DNA from: Microbacterium flavescens
GTDB lineage: Bacteria > Actinomycetota > Actinomycetes > Actinomycetales > Microbacteriaceae
Length of the DNA: 64,000 nucleotides
NCBI RefSeq assembly: GCF_018588945.1
Contig: NZ_JAFIWA010000006.1
Location: forward strand, 1-64,000
Direction: 5' to 3'
The notes beneath the pieces were generated by a model, which worked only from the letters and a program-made list of their open reading frames with translations, did not search any database and was not told the origin of the DNA. The position numbers and the translations under genes were made by a program. Each line of letters begins with the position of its first letter. The first letter of the stretch is position 1. Below, one piece after another: positions 53,169 to 60,500 of this stretch.

Positions 53169-53857
53169 CAGCCTCGTGCGACGACCGGTTCGGACGCCGC
53201 AACGGGGAAGAGGAAGCGGACTGCGGCGAAGCCGAGTGCGGCCCCGATGAACTGGGCGACGATGAAGGGCCACGCGGTTGCCGGGGAGATCCCGGCGAAG
53301 GAGTCGGTGAACATGCGCCCGACTGTGATCGCGGGATTGGCGAAGCTCGTCGACGATGTGAAGAAGTACGCCGCACCGATGTAGGCACCCACCGCTGGCG
53401 CTGCCAGGTGTGATCGGCCGGTACGGACGAGCGCGAAGATGACCAGGATGAGTCCGGCGGTGGCGACCACCTCGGACAGCAGGAGCGGCCACCCCGATCG
53501 GTCCGTGGTGCCCCACGCGACCGCCGGTGCGGCGAACATCACGTTGGCGAGGATGGCGCCGACGATGCACCCGAGAATCTGGACCGGCAGATAGACCGCT
53601 GCGGTCGACCAGGCGCGGCGATGAAGCACGATGTCCACAACGGTCACCACAGGGTTGAAGTGCGCGCCCGACACGGTGGCGAAGACAACGATGAGAACCG
53701 CCAATCCGAGCGCTGTAGCGAACGCGTTCTCGAAGAGCTGGAGACCGACATCGGTAGGCGACAGGCGTTGCGCGGCGATGCCGGACCCGACGACGGCCGC
53801 GGCAAGTCCCGCGCTGCCAAGGAACTCTCCTGCGGCAGCGCGAACAGTGTGGCTCAC
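53168..53857 (-). CDS. aquaglyceroporin-type channel (AqpS-like) in ars operon
   Basis: 229 residues, six helices and two half-helices, from a GTG overlapping the arsR stop (GTGA). Both pore motifs are present as HFNPVVT and FANPAIT. Aquaglyceroporins conduct neutral As(OH)3 (arsenite); in Sinorhizobium AqpS replaces an arsenite pump by letting arsenite, made from arsenate by ArsC, leave the cell down its gradient. This cluster has two ArsC activities and no pump, so the same logic is likely. The MFS gene follows. Confidence 0.88.
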   Translation of the reverse strand: MSHTVRAAAGEFLGSAGLAAAVVGSGIAAQRLSPTDVGLQLFENAFATALGLAVLIVVFATVSGAHFNPVVTVVDIVLHRRAWSTAAVYLPVQILGCIVGAILANVMFAAPAVAWGTTDRSGWPLLLSEVVATAGLILVIFALVRTGRSHLAAPAVGAYIGAAYFFTSSTSFANPAITVGRMFTDSFAGISPATAWPFIVAQFIGAALGFAAVRFLFPVAASEPVVARG

Positions 53858-54204
53858 GAGGCGACGAGGAGCTGCGAGACGCGGTCGAGCGCGCCGGGCA
53901 CGAGGGTGAAGTACGCCCAGGTGCCGCGCTTGCTGCGGGTGAGGAAGCCTGCCGTGGTCAGGATCTTGAGATGATGAGACACCGTCGGCTGGCTCAGACC
54001 GACCGGCTCGACCAGATCACAGACGCAGGCTTCGGAGTTCTCCGAAGCTGCCACGATGGACAGCAGCCGCAACCGAGTCGGGTCGGCCAGAGCCTTGATC
54101 GTGGTCGCCAGCTGGTCTGCCTCGGCGGCACTCAGCGGCTCGCGCACCAGAGGTGCGCAGCACGCCCCGGCGGTAACGTCGGTCACGTCGAGCATCGTGG
54201 TCAT
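53854..54204 (-). CDS. arsR: arsenic-responsive repressor
   Basis: 116 residues. The winged HTH (LADPTRLRLLSIVAAS and LSQPTVSHHLKIL) is at about residues 40-85. Cys60 and Cys62 (EACVCDL) form the As(III)-sensing pair, with an additional Cys15-Cys16 near the N-terminus that may supply the third thiol. As(III) binding should release it from DNA. It leads the aquaporin-MFS transcript and faces the ArsO operon across a divergent control region with a palindrome. Confidence 0.93.
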   Translation of the reverse strand: MTTMLDVTDVTAGACCAPLVREPLSAAEADQLATTIKALADPTRLRLLSIVAASENSEACVCDLVEPVGLSQPTVSHHLKILTTAGFLTRSKRGTWAYFTLVPGALDRVSQLLVAS

Positions 54205-54216
54205 GCATCGAGACTA

Positions 54217-54238
54217 ATCGATATTGACAGATGTCGAT
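54217..54238. promoter_or_regulatory. ArsR operator, divergent
   Basis: ATCGATAT and ATGTCGAT are near-perfect inverted 8-base arms (one mismatch) around TGACAG. The site lies 13 bases upstream of the arsR start, between the two divergent transcripts. A second half-like ATCGATATTC element lies at about 54269-54278, close to the flavoprotein start. Confidence 0.75.
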
Positions 54239-54291
54239 AGATCGGTGAAGAATCGGGTATCGAAGTTCATCGATATTCGTTGGAGGATGCT

Positions 54292-55608
54292 GTGACCCTG
54301 CTCGACCTGACTCCCCGCGTCGTTGACACCGACCGTGTGTCCACTCTCCCCGTCGCCATCATCGGCGCAGGGCCGATCGGCCTGGCCGCGGCGGCGAACC
54401 TCGCCGAGCGCGGCATCGACTTCGTCGTGTTCGAAGCCGGCGACGAGATCGCCGCCAGCGTGCGGGCGTGGGGCCACACACGCCTGTTCTCGCCGTGGAA
54501 GCATCTGGTCGACCCGGCATCCCGCCGCCTTCTCGAAGAAGGCGGTTGGGAGCTGCCGGACCCCGAGCGTGCCCCCACCGGGGCGGAATTGGTAGAGGAG
54601 TACATCGTGCCCCTGGCCGAGACTGACGCGATCGCGTCCCGCATCCGCACCGGCGTCGAGGTGATCGGGGTGACGCGCGAGGGCATGGACCGCACACGCA
54701 CCCGTGCACGCGCCGCCACGCCGTTCGCGCTCCGCGTCCGCACCGCCGACGGTGCCGTCGAAGATGTCACCGCCCGCGCGGTGATCGACGCCTCCGGCAC
54801 CTACCGCACGCCGAACTCGTTGTCCTCGAGCGGGCTCGAACTGCTTGGTATGGCCGACATCGCCGACGCGGTCACTCCTGCACTGCCCGACGTCCTCGGT
54901 CGCGACCGTGCTCTGTTCGCAGGGCGCCGCACCACGGTGGTGGGTGCTGGCCACTCGGCTGCGAACACCTTGCTCGGACTGGCGGAGCTCGCGCGCCAGG
55001 TCCCCCGTACCGGCGTCACCTGGCTGATCCGCAACGCCCAGGCCGTCCGCGTGTCGTCCTCCCCAGACGACGAGCTCGCCGATCGGGCACGCCTGGGAAG
55101 CCGCGTGGACCGGGCGGTCGCCGACGGCCGCATCACCGTCCTCGACGAGTTCGAGATCATCCGCGGCCGTCGGGTGGCCGATGGCATCGAGCTCGTCGGG
55201 TACCGTCGCGGCGAAGTCGTCGCGCACGGCACGGACGTGGTCGTCAATGCCACCGGCTTCCGCCCTGATCTCGACATGCTCCGCGAGATCCGTCTCGAGC
55301 TCGACGACATCGTCGAGGCACCCAAGCGACTGGCGCCGCTCATCGACCCGAACGTCCACTCCTGCGGCACGGTCGAGCCTCACGGGTTCCGTGAACTGAC
55401 GCACCCGGAGCAGGGCTTCTTCATCGTCGGGATGAAGTCCTACGGTCGCGCGCCGACCTTCCTGCTCGCGACGGGGTACGAGCAGGTCCGCTCGGTCACC
55501 GCCTGGCTGGCCGGTGACACGACATCGGCATCGAAGGTGGAACTGGTGCTCCCGGCGACGGGCGTGTGCTCGACGAACGTGAGCGACGGAGGCGGCTGCT
55601 GCTCGTGA
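54292..55608 (+). CDS. ArsO-like FAD oxidoreductase
   Basis: 438 residues from the GTG at 54292, with GGAGG six bases upstream; a TTG at 54280 is less likely. The FAD motif GAGPIGLAAAANLAERG and the NADPH motif VVGAGHSAANTLLGLAEL show a flavin-containing monooxygenase/thioredoxin-reductase-like fold. The C-terminus ends SDGGGCCS, a Cys pair that could bind arsenic. Proteins of this type are placed in ars operons as ArsO; their exact reaction is not settled. Its stop overlaps the acetyltransferase start (GTGA). Confidence 0.82.
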   Translation: MTLLDLTPRVVDTDRVSTLPVAIIGAGPIGLAAAANLAERGIDFVVFEAGDEIAASVRAWGHTRLFSPWKHLVDPASRRLLEEGGWELPDPERAPTGAELVEEYIVPLAETDAIASRIRTGVEVIGVTREGMDRTRTRARAATPFALRVRTADGAVEDVTARAVIDASGTYRTPNSLSSSGLELLGMADIADAVTPALPDVLGRDRALFAGRRTTVVGAGHSAANTLLGLAELARQVPRTGVTWLIRNAQAVRVSSSPDDELADRARLGSRVDRAVADGRITVLDEFEIIRGRRVADGIELVGYRRGEVVAHGTDVVVNATGFRPDLDMLREIRLELDDIVEAPKRLAPLIDPNVHSCGTVEPHGFRELTHPEQGFFIVGMKSYGRAPTFLLATGYEQVRSVTAWLAGDTTSASKVELVLPATGVCSTNVSDGGGCCS

Positions 55609-56111
55609 TCAGGCTGCGTGAGATGACTGCCGACGACTGGCCGGCCGTCGAGAGGATCTATGCGCAGGGCATCGAGGACGGGGAGGCGACCTTCGAGATC
55701 GCCACCCCGACGTGGGAGGCCTTCGACGCTGCCAGGCTCCCCCATATGCGCATCGTGGCCGAGGACACCCAGGGCACGCTGCTGGGCTGGGTGGCGGCAT
55801 CCGCCATCTCCTCCCGCCCGGCTTATCGCGGCGTCGTCGAGCACTCGGTCTACGTCGACCGCGACGCGCGGGGCCAGGGCGTCGGCAGGAAACTCCTTGA
55901 CGCGTTCGTCACCGCGGCAGACGAGGCAGGGGTGTGGACGATCCAGTCGAGCATCTTCCCGGAGAACGGTGCCAGCCTGAAGCTCCACGAGGCAGCCGGA
56001 TTCAGGACGGTCGGCCGCCGTGAGCGCATCGCTCGAGCAGAGGTCGGGCCCCACGCCGGCCGGTGGCGCGACACCATCCTCATCGAGCGTCGAACGACAG
56101 CTGACCGCTGA
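55605..56111 (+). CDS. arsN: ArsN-like GNAT acetyltransferase
   Basis: 168 residues from a GTG coupled to the flavoprotein gene. It has the complete pattern of the phosphinothricin-acetyltransferase/ArsN branch: IRLREMTADDWPAVERIYAQG, GEATFE, HSVYVDRDARGQGVG (acetyl-CoA P-loop), IFPENGASLKLHEAAGF and a WRDTILIERR end. ArsN1 acetylates the amino group of arsinothricin and related compounds in characterised systems. Being in an ars cluster supports ArsN1 over phosphinothricin resistance, but both are related. Confidence 0.85.
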   Translation: MIRLREMTADDWPAVERIYAQGIEDGEATFEIATPTWEAFDAARLPHMRIVAEDTQGTLLGWVAASAISSRPAYRGVVEHSVYVDRDARGQGVGRKLLDAFVTAADEAGVWTIQSSIFPENGASLKLHEAAGFRTVGRRERIARAEVGPHAGRWRDTILIERRTTADR

Positions 56112-56115
56112 CTCC

Positions 56116-56394
56116 ATGAACGACGCCATGATCCGCCGCCACCTCAGCGGCACACGGGTGCTCCTGCTGGACATCATCGACGCGGAAGACACACCCGATC
56201 GCGAGCAGCTCGTTCTGCGCTGGCTGAAGAGGCGACCGGCGGTGTCGGAGCGCGTCGCTGCTCGCGTCCCACAGATGATCGATCAGCTGCTGTGGGAGGT
56301 GGAGAACCTCGAATGGGTGAAACGCGTCGGAGCGCGGTACAGCCTGACTGCCTTGGGTGAGCGAGCGCGAGGATTCGCACGCGCCGATCGCTGA
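56116..56394 (+). CDS. hypothetical small helical protein, ars cluster
   Basis: 92 residues (MNDAMIRRHLSGTRVLLLDIIDAEDT...). The ARYSLTALGERARGFARA end looks like the wing and last helix of a winged-helix domain, so a small DNA-binding protein is possible. It begins four bases after the acetyltransferase stop on the same strand and ends 34 bases before the ArsR-ArsC fusion gene. I do not recognise a family and infer only association with the cluster. Confidence 0.6.
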   Translation: MNDAMIRRHLSGTRVLLLDIIDAEDTPDREQLVLRWLKRRPAVSERVAARVPQMIDQLLWEVENLEWVKRVGARYSLTALGERARGFARADR

Positions 56395-56410
56395 CCCGAC
56401 GGTCTCGCGC

Positions 56411-56430
56411 ATAGATAGGCTGGTATCTAT
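56411..56430. promoter_or_regulatory. operator overlapping the fusion gene start
   Basis: ATAGATA and TATCTAT are perfect inverted 7-base arms around GGCTGG. The last two bases of the right arm are the A and T of the ATG at 56429. Binding here would block transcription start or translation, consistent with autoregulation by the ArsR domain of the encoded fusion. A weaker 5-base version with a 6-base spacer lies at 57337-57352 before the second arsC. Confidence 0.8.
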
Positions 56431-57316
56431 GAATCGGCCCACGGATGCCGGAGACCTCACCACACTCGGGGATCCGACGCGTGCGCGCATTCTCCGGCTC
56501 ATCCGAGAGTCGGAGGACGGCCGAGCACTCGTCGGGCGACTGGCTGAATCGCTGAACCTCCGCCAACCGACCGTCAGCCATCACATGAAGGCGCTGCATC
56601 AGGACGGCGTCGTCGTGCGCGAGCCCGATGGCCGACGCGTCTGGTACTCGGTCGCCTCCGAGCACGCAGATCGCGTCGACGCCCTCCTCGGCGACGGACC
56701 GCGATCATCCCCACCGCCAGACCTGGACCGCATCACGAGCAACCTCGCCAGTCGGTTCCGCGGTGTCTTCAGCCCCGAGACGGTCCGGGCCACCGTCATG
56801 GAGAGCTACGAGCTCCTGGCCCGCGGTTCGAAGTCTCCGCTGCTCGCAAGCCGCACGGCCGCCTTCGCTGCGACGCGGCTGGAAGCGCTGAGCCGAGCGC
56901 AGTCCGCCATCTCGGCTGTGCCCACCGTTCTTTTCGTCTGCGTGCAGAACGCAGGACGCTCTCAGCTCGCCGCCGGCATTCTTCGACAGCTCGCCGGCGA
57001 CGAGGTCGTCGTCCACACGGCGGGATCCGCTCCGGCATCGGATGTGCGCCAGACCGTGGTCACCGCGCTCGACGAGATCGGCGTGCCTCTGGGTGGCGAA
57101 TTTCCCAAACCGCTCACTGATGAGGCTGTGCGCGCCGCCGATGTCGTCGTCACCATGGGCTGCGGTGACGCTTGTCCGGTGTATCCCGGTCGTCGGTACC
57201 TCGACTGGGACATCGAGGATCCAGTAGGCAAACCCCTCGACCAGGTGCGAGCGATCCGGAACGACATCGAAGAGCGGGTGCGCGCCCTCCTGGCCGAGCT
57301 GCTCCCGGCGACGTAG
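56429..57316 (+). CDS. ArsR-ArsC fusion protein
   Basis: 295 residues from the ATG at 56429, which is inside an inverted repeat. Residues 1-88 are an ArsR/winged-helix domain (LGDPTRARILRLI and RQPTVSHHMKAL). Residues about 100-160 form a three-helix segment with FSPETVRATVMESYELLA, as in corynebacterial arsenate reductases. Residues about 165-295 form a low-molecular-weight phosphatase-like ArsC: Cys171 to Arg177 (CVQNAGR) as catalytic loop and Cys245 and Cys249 in the MGCGDACP segment as the resolving pair. One polypeptide may therefore sense and reduce. The ArsR part has no obvious CVC motif. Confidence 0.86.
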   Translation: MNRPTDAGDLTTLGDPTRARILRLIRESEDGRALVGRLAESLNLRQPTVSHHMKALHQDGVVVREPDGRRVWYSVASEHADRVDALLGDGPRSSPPPDLDRITSNLASRFRGVFSPETVRATVMESYELLARGSKSPLLASRTAAFAATRLEALSRAQSAISAVPTVLFVCVQNAGRSQLAAGILRQLAGDEVVVHTAGSAPASDVRQTVVTALDEIGVPLGGEFPKPLTDEAVRAADVVVTMGCGDACPVYPGRRYLDWDIEDPVGKPLDQVRAIRNDIEERVRALLAELLPAT

Positions 57317-57383
57317 AAGACGGTCTCAGTAATTCAATAGATCGTGGTCTATGCTTTCGTTGGAGAGAGAAAGCGAGACCGCC

Positions 57384-57797
57384 ATGGCTGACAAGCCCAC
57401 CGTTCTTTTCGTCTGCGTCCACAACGCCGGCCGTTCGCAGATGGCGGCCGGATACCTTCGAGCATTGGGCGGCGACGATGTCGAGGTGCTGTCTGCCGGC
57501 TCGGCGCCGAAGGACACGATCAACCCGGTCGCCGTCGAGGCGATGGCCGAAGAGGGCATCGACATCAGTCAGAACACTCCCAAGATCCTGACGGTCGACG
57601 CGGTCCGCGAGTCCGATGTCGTCATCACCATGGGCTGCGGCGACGCGTGCCCTATCTTCCCGGGCAAGCGCTACGAGGATTGGGAGCTCGACGACCCGGC
57701 CGGCCAGGGAATCGACGCGGTGCGCTCGATCCGAGACGACATCCGCACCCGCATCGAGACGCTCCTCGCGGAGCTCGTCCCGACCCGAGGGGCGTGA
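57384..57797 (+). CDS. arsC: arsenate reductase, low-molecular-weight phosphatase type
   Basis: 137 residues from the ATG at 57384 (MADKPTVLFVCVHNAGRSQM). Cys11 and Arg17 form the CX5R catalytic loop, and Cys85 with Cys89 (MGCGDACP) form the redox pair. It is closely similar to the C-terminal half of the fusion protein, so the two are duplicates. It converts arsenate to arsenite in the cytoplasm, with thioredoxin or mycothiol as reductant. Its stop TGA overlaps the next ATG by one base. Confidence 0.93.
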   Translation: MADKPTVLFVCVHNAGRSQMAAGYLRALGGDDVEVLSAGSAPKDTINPVAVEAMAEEGIDISQNTPKILTVDAVRESDVVITMGCGDACPIFPGKRYEDWELDDPAGQGIDAVRSIRDDIRTRIETLLAELVPTRGA

Positions 57798-58099
57798 TGG
57801 CGCCTCCGTCGGCGGGAACAAGGCACATCGTCGCCATCGGCGGCAGCGACGCGGGGATCTCGGCAGCGCTTCGCGCTCGCGAACTGGACCCCTCGGTCGA
57901 CGTCACGGTGGTCGTCGCCGACAGCTACCCGAACTATTCGATCTGCGGCATCCCGTACTACTGGCTCTGTCCGCGATCTTTCCCGCGAGCCTGCGGATCG
58001 ACACTCCTGTTCCGACGGCTGTCCCAGCCGGCTCATGGGGTGCTTCATCGAGCCGCTGTTGATGACCCCGCTACTCGTGAGCCGGAGGGTTGTGCATGA
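57797..58099 (+). pseudogene. truncated FAD oxidoreductase of the ars cluster
   Basis: The start is normal: ATG coupled to arsC by TGATG, then the FAD motif IVAIGGSDAGISAALRARELDP and YPNYSICGIPYYW, as in CoA-disulfide/NADH oxidase-like proteins of arsenic operons. After about residue 56 the sequence (from near 57965) no longer matches and runs as a random-looking tail to 58099. The rest of about 400 residues is missing, so the gene is broken by a deletion or rearrangement that also removed whatever followed, possibly an arsenite pump. Confidence 0.78.
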
Positions 58100-58472
58100 A
58101 CTCGATGCGGATGCCGTTCTCGTCCTCAACGAAGGCGGCGTAATACCGATCGCTGAAACGCGGGTAGGGTTTCGGCTCGCGCACGACAGTCCAGCCCGCA
58201 GCAACAGCGACGCGATGTAAGCGGTCAACGTCGTCGCGTGATTCCGTCGAAAACGCGAGATGTTGCCATCCGACGTGTCCGTGCCGATGTGGCCCCGTTT
58301 TCTCTTGGCGGGCGGGGTAGAGGATGACTTCCGTCTCGCCAGGAGCGAGCCACGCGACGGAGTCGGCCGAATCGTAGCGGCGCATTCCGAGTGCGGTCAG
58401 CACCGGATCGAACTGCGCGGCTGCTCTGTGCGGGTCTTCGACGGTGATACCGATGTGGTCGAAAAGGGGCAT
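58071..58472 (-). CDS. VOC-family (glyoxalase/bleomycin-resistance-like) protein
   Basis: 133 residues. It has the paired beta-alpha-beta-beta-beta fold with FDHIGITVEDPHRAA at the start, a middle HLAFSTESRDDVDRLH and an end VEDENGIRIEFMHNP; the His and Glu positions of the metal site are present. The substrate is unknown; detoxification is typical of the superfamily. It lies 33 bases downstream of the TetR gene on the same strand. Confidence 0.85.
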   Translation of the reverse strand: MPLFDHIGITVEDPHRAAAQFDPVLTALGMRRYDSADSVAWLAPGETEVILYPARQEKTGPHRHGHVGWQHLAFSTESRDDVDRLHRVAVAAGWTVVREPKPYPRFSDRYYAAFVEDENGIRIEFMHNPPAHE

Positions 58473-58505
58473 GTGCGTCTTCCGGATCTCCCAGCCTGGC
58501 GGGGC

Positions 58506-59159
58506 TCAGGCTGTCCGGCCGGCCCGGGACATCGCGTCAGCGAAGCCGTCGAGCAGGAGTTCGAGGCCGTACTCGAACTCCGCTGCGTCGTCCTGCGCTA
58601 GGAGCGTTGGGGTGATCTCGGTGACAAGCGGAAGGATCTTGGCCGCCGTGGGTGTATCCATGCCGTCTCGGATGTCGGATGTAATGGTGCGCGTCTCGGG
58701 CGAGAAGTATCCGCCCAGCTCGATATCGAGTGTTCCGAGTGAGTACGCGGCCAGGGCGCGGTAGCAGCGCGCAGTGCTGAGTTCGTCGAAGCCCGCACGG
58801 CGAAAGCTGCGGAACCCCGCCTCGACGAACGCGAGAGCGTCGGGAGTGTGAGGCGGGAAGCGGTTGATGAGCCGTGAGGCGTTTGCATGGCGCATGGCCA
58901 CCTGCCGTACAGATCGCATGATGAATCGCATGGCGTCACGCCAGTGGATGTCTTCCGGCGGCGTGTCGACTTCGGCGAGCAGGAGTTGAGCGACCCCGTC
59001 CAGTAGCGCGTCCTTGTCCGGGAAGTACGTGTACACCGACATGGGCGAGGATCCGAGGCTCTGCGCGAGTTTCCGCATGCTGAGTCCCTCGATGCCTTCG
59101 GCGTCGATAGCCGCGAGAGCCGCTTCTGCGATCCCTCGCTGTGTGAGCTTTTCTGCCAA
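58506..59159 (-). CDS. TetR-family regulator (TetR-C type)
   Basis: 217 residues from a TTG at 59159 with GGAGG seven bases upstream. The HTH (LSMRKLAQSLGSSPMSVYTYFPDKDALLDG) is at about residues 26-55, and the C-terminal part is the TetR-C ligand domain. It is divergent from the GNAT-ABC operon, and the 97-base gap between them contains long inverted repeats. It probably represses that operon and itself. The inducer is unknown. Confidence 0.87.
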   Translation of the reverse strand: MAEKLTQRGIAEAALAAIDAEGIEGLSMRKLAQSLGSSPMSVYTYFPDKDALLDGVAQLLLAEVDTPPEDIHWRDAMRFIMRSVRQVAMRHANASRLINRFPPHTPDALAFVEAGFRSFRRAGFDELSTARCYRALAAYSLGTLDIELGGYFSPETRTITSDIRDGMDTPTAAKILPLVTEITPTLLAQDDAAEFEYGLELLLDGFADAMSRAGRTA

Positions 59160-59177
59160 TTCGGAACCTCCTGCTTG

Positions 59178-59225
59178 ACAGTGTACATCGTACGGTGCAA
59201 TATGTACGCCGTATCCGTACACTGT
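59178..59225. promoter_or_regulatory. divergent TetR operator region with long inverted repeat
   Basis: Perfect 9-base arms ACAGTGTAC (59178-59186) and GTACACTGT (59217-59225) enclose a 30-base core that itself holds GTACGG and CCGTATCC elements. The region lies between the TetR and GNAT start codons and could bind two repressor dimers. Confidence 0.82.
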
Positions 59226-59257
59226 ACAGAGATATCTCGACATCGTAAGGAGAAGTC

Positions 59258-59728
59258 ATGGTACACATTCGACAGGCCACTACCGCCGACGCTGCGGCAC
59301 TCGACGACATGGTGCGAGAGCTCGCCGCTCACGAGGGAGATCTCGACCACGTCCTCGTTGACGCAAACAGGTGGGGACAACTGCTCGCCCGGCCAGACGT
59401 GCGGGTCCTGATTGCCCAGGACGAATCCGGTCCCATCGGCTTCACGAGCATCGTTCGCCGGATCCACCTGTGGACCGGCGGCGACCTGCTCGCTCTCGAC
59501 GACCTCTACGTTCGACCCGGCCACCGCGACAAGGGAATCGGCAGCCAGCTGATGACTGCCGTGGCCCGGCTCGCCGCCGAGGACAACCTGCTCGTGCAGT
59601 GGGGCGTCCGCCTGGACAACCACGCCGGCCAGCGCTTCTACGCCCGTCTCGGCGCCTCTCTCAACACCAAGATGACCGCCTCGTGGGCCCCGGCGCAGTA
59701 CCGCCGTCACCTCGCCGCGGTCCGCTGA
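59258..59728 (+). CDS. GNAT-family acetyltransferase
   Basis: 156 residues. The acetyl-CoA binding motif is RPGHRDKGIGSQLM and the fold order is normal (HIRQATTADAAAL, LDDLYVRPGH, NHAGQRFYARLGA). The substrate is unknown; small-molecule or antibiotic acetylation is a usual guess when such genes sit with ABC efflux genes. It leads the operon with the ABC transporter, 19 bases upstream of its ATP-binding subunit. AAGGAGAAG precedes the ATG. Confidence 0.85.
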   Translation: MVHIRQATTADAAALDDMVRELAAHEGDLDHVLVDANRWGQLLARPDVRVLIAQDESGPIGFTSIVRRIHLWTGGDLLALDDLYVRPGHRDKGIGSQLMTAVARLAAEDNLLVQWGVRLDNHAGQRFYARLGASLNTKMTASWAPAQYRRHLAAVR

Positions 59729-59747
59729 TCAACCGAAGGACACACTC

Positions 59748-60500
59748 ATGAGCACCACGTTCGCCATCGAAGCGACTGACCTGATCAAGACCTACGGCAC
59801 CGGCGACACCGCCGTGCGTGCCCTAAACCACGCCAGCCTCAACATCCGTCGCGGCCGATTCACCGCGATCATGGGGCCGTCCGGATCCGGCAAGTCCACG
59901 CTGATGCACGCGATGGCAGGGCTGGATACCGTCGACTCGGGCAGCATCCTGCTCGGCGGTGCCGAACTGGTCGGTTTGAGCGAGAAGCAGCGCACCCTCC
60001 TGCGTCGGACGAAGGTCGGGTTCATCTTCCAGCAGTACAACCTGGTTCCTGCCCTTACCGCAGAGGAGAACATTGCACTGCCCCTCCGGCTGGCGGGGCA
60101 GAAAGTCGAAAGGGACTGGATGCTGGAGCTCGCCGCGACGCTCGGCATCGTCGACCGGCTCACACACCGGCCCGCGGAACTCTCCGGTGGCCAGCAGCAG
60201 CGTGTCGCTGTCGCCCGTGCCCTCATCTCTCGCCCCGAGGTCGTCTTCGCCGACGAGCCCACCGGCGCACTCGACTCACGCTCCAGCCAAGCCCTCCTGG
60301 CCTTCCTCGGCCGCGCCGCGAGTGAGCTCTGGCAGACCATCGTGATGGTCACCCACGACCCGTCTGCGGCCGCCTATGCCGACAGGGTCGAGTTCCTCGC
60401 CGACGGCGAGGTCATCGACGGTCACGACGACCCGACCGCCGCAACCGTCCTGGCTCGCATGGAACGCTTCGACGCTGACCGTACGGAGGTGGCGGCATGA
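59748..60500 (+). CDS. ABC transporter ATP-binding protein (MacB/LolD type)
   Basis: 250 residues. All nucleotide motifs are present: Walker A GPSGSGKST (about residues 44-52), Q-loop FQQYNL, signature LSGGQQQRVAVA, Walker B VVFADEP and H-loop VTHD. It pairs with the FtsX-like permease gene, which overlaps by ATGA. This type moves lipids, peptides or drugs out of the membrane. The regulator and acetyltransferase next door suggest an inducible resistance function. Confidence 0.93.
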   Translation: MSTTFAIEATDLIKTYGTGDTAVRALNHASLNIRRGRFTAIMGPSGSGKSTLMHAMAGLDTVDSGSILLGGAELVGLSEKQRTLLRRTKVGFIFQQYNLVPALTAEENIALPLRLAGQKVERDWMLELAATLGIVDRLTHRPAELSGGQQQRVAVARALISRPEVVFADEPTGALDSRSSQALLAFLGRAASELWQTIVMVTHDPSAAAYADRVEFLADGEVIDGHDDPTAATVLARMERFDADRTEVAA

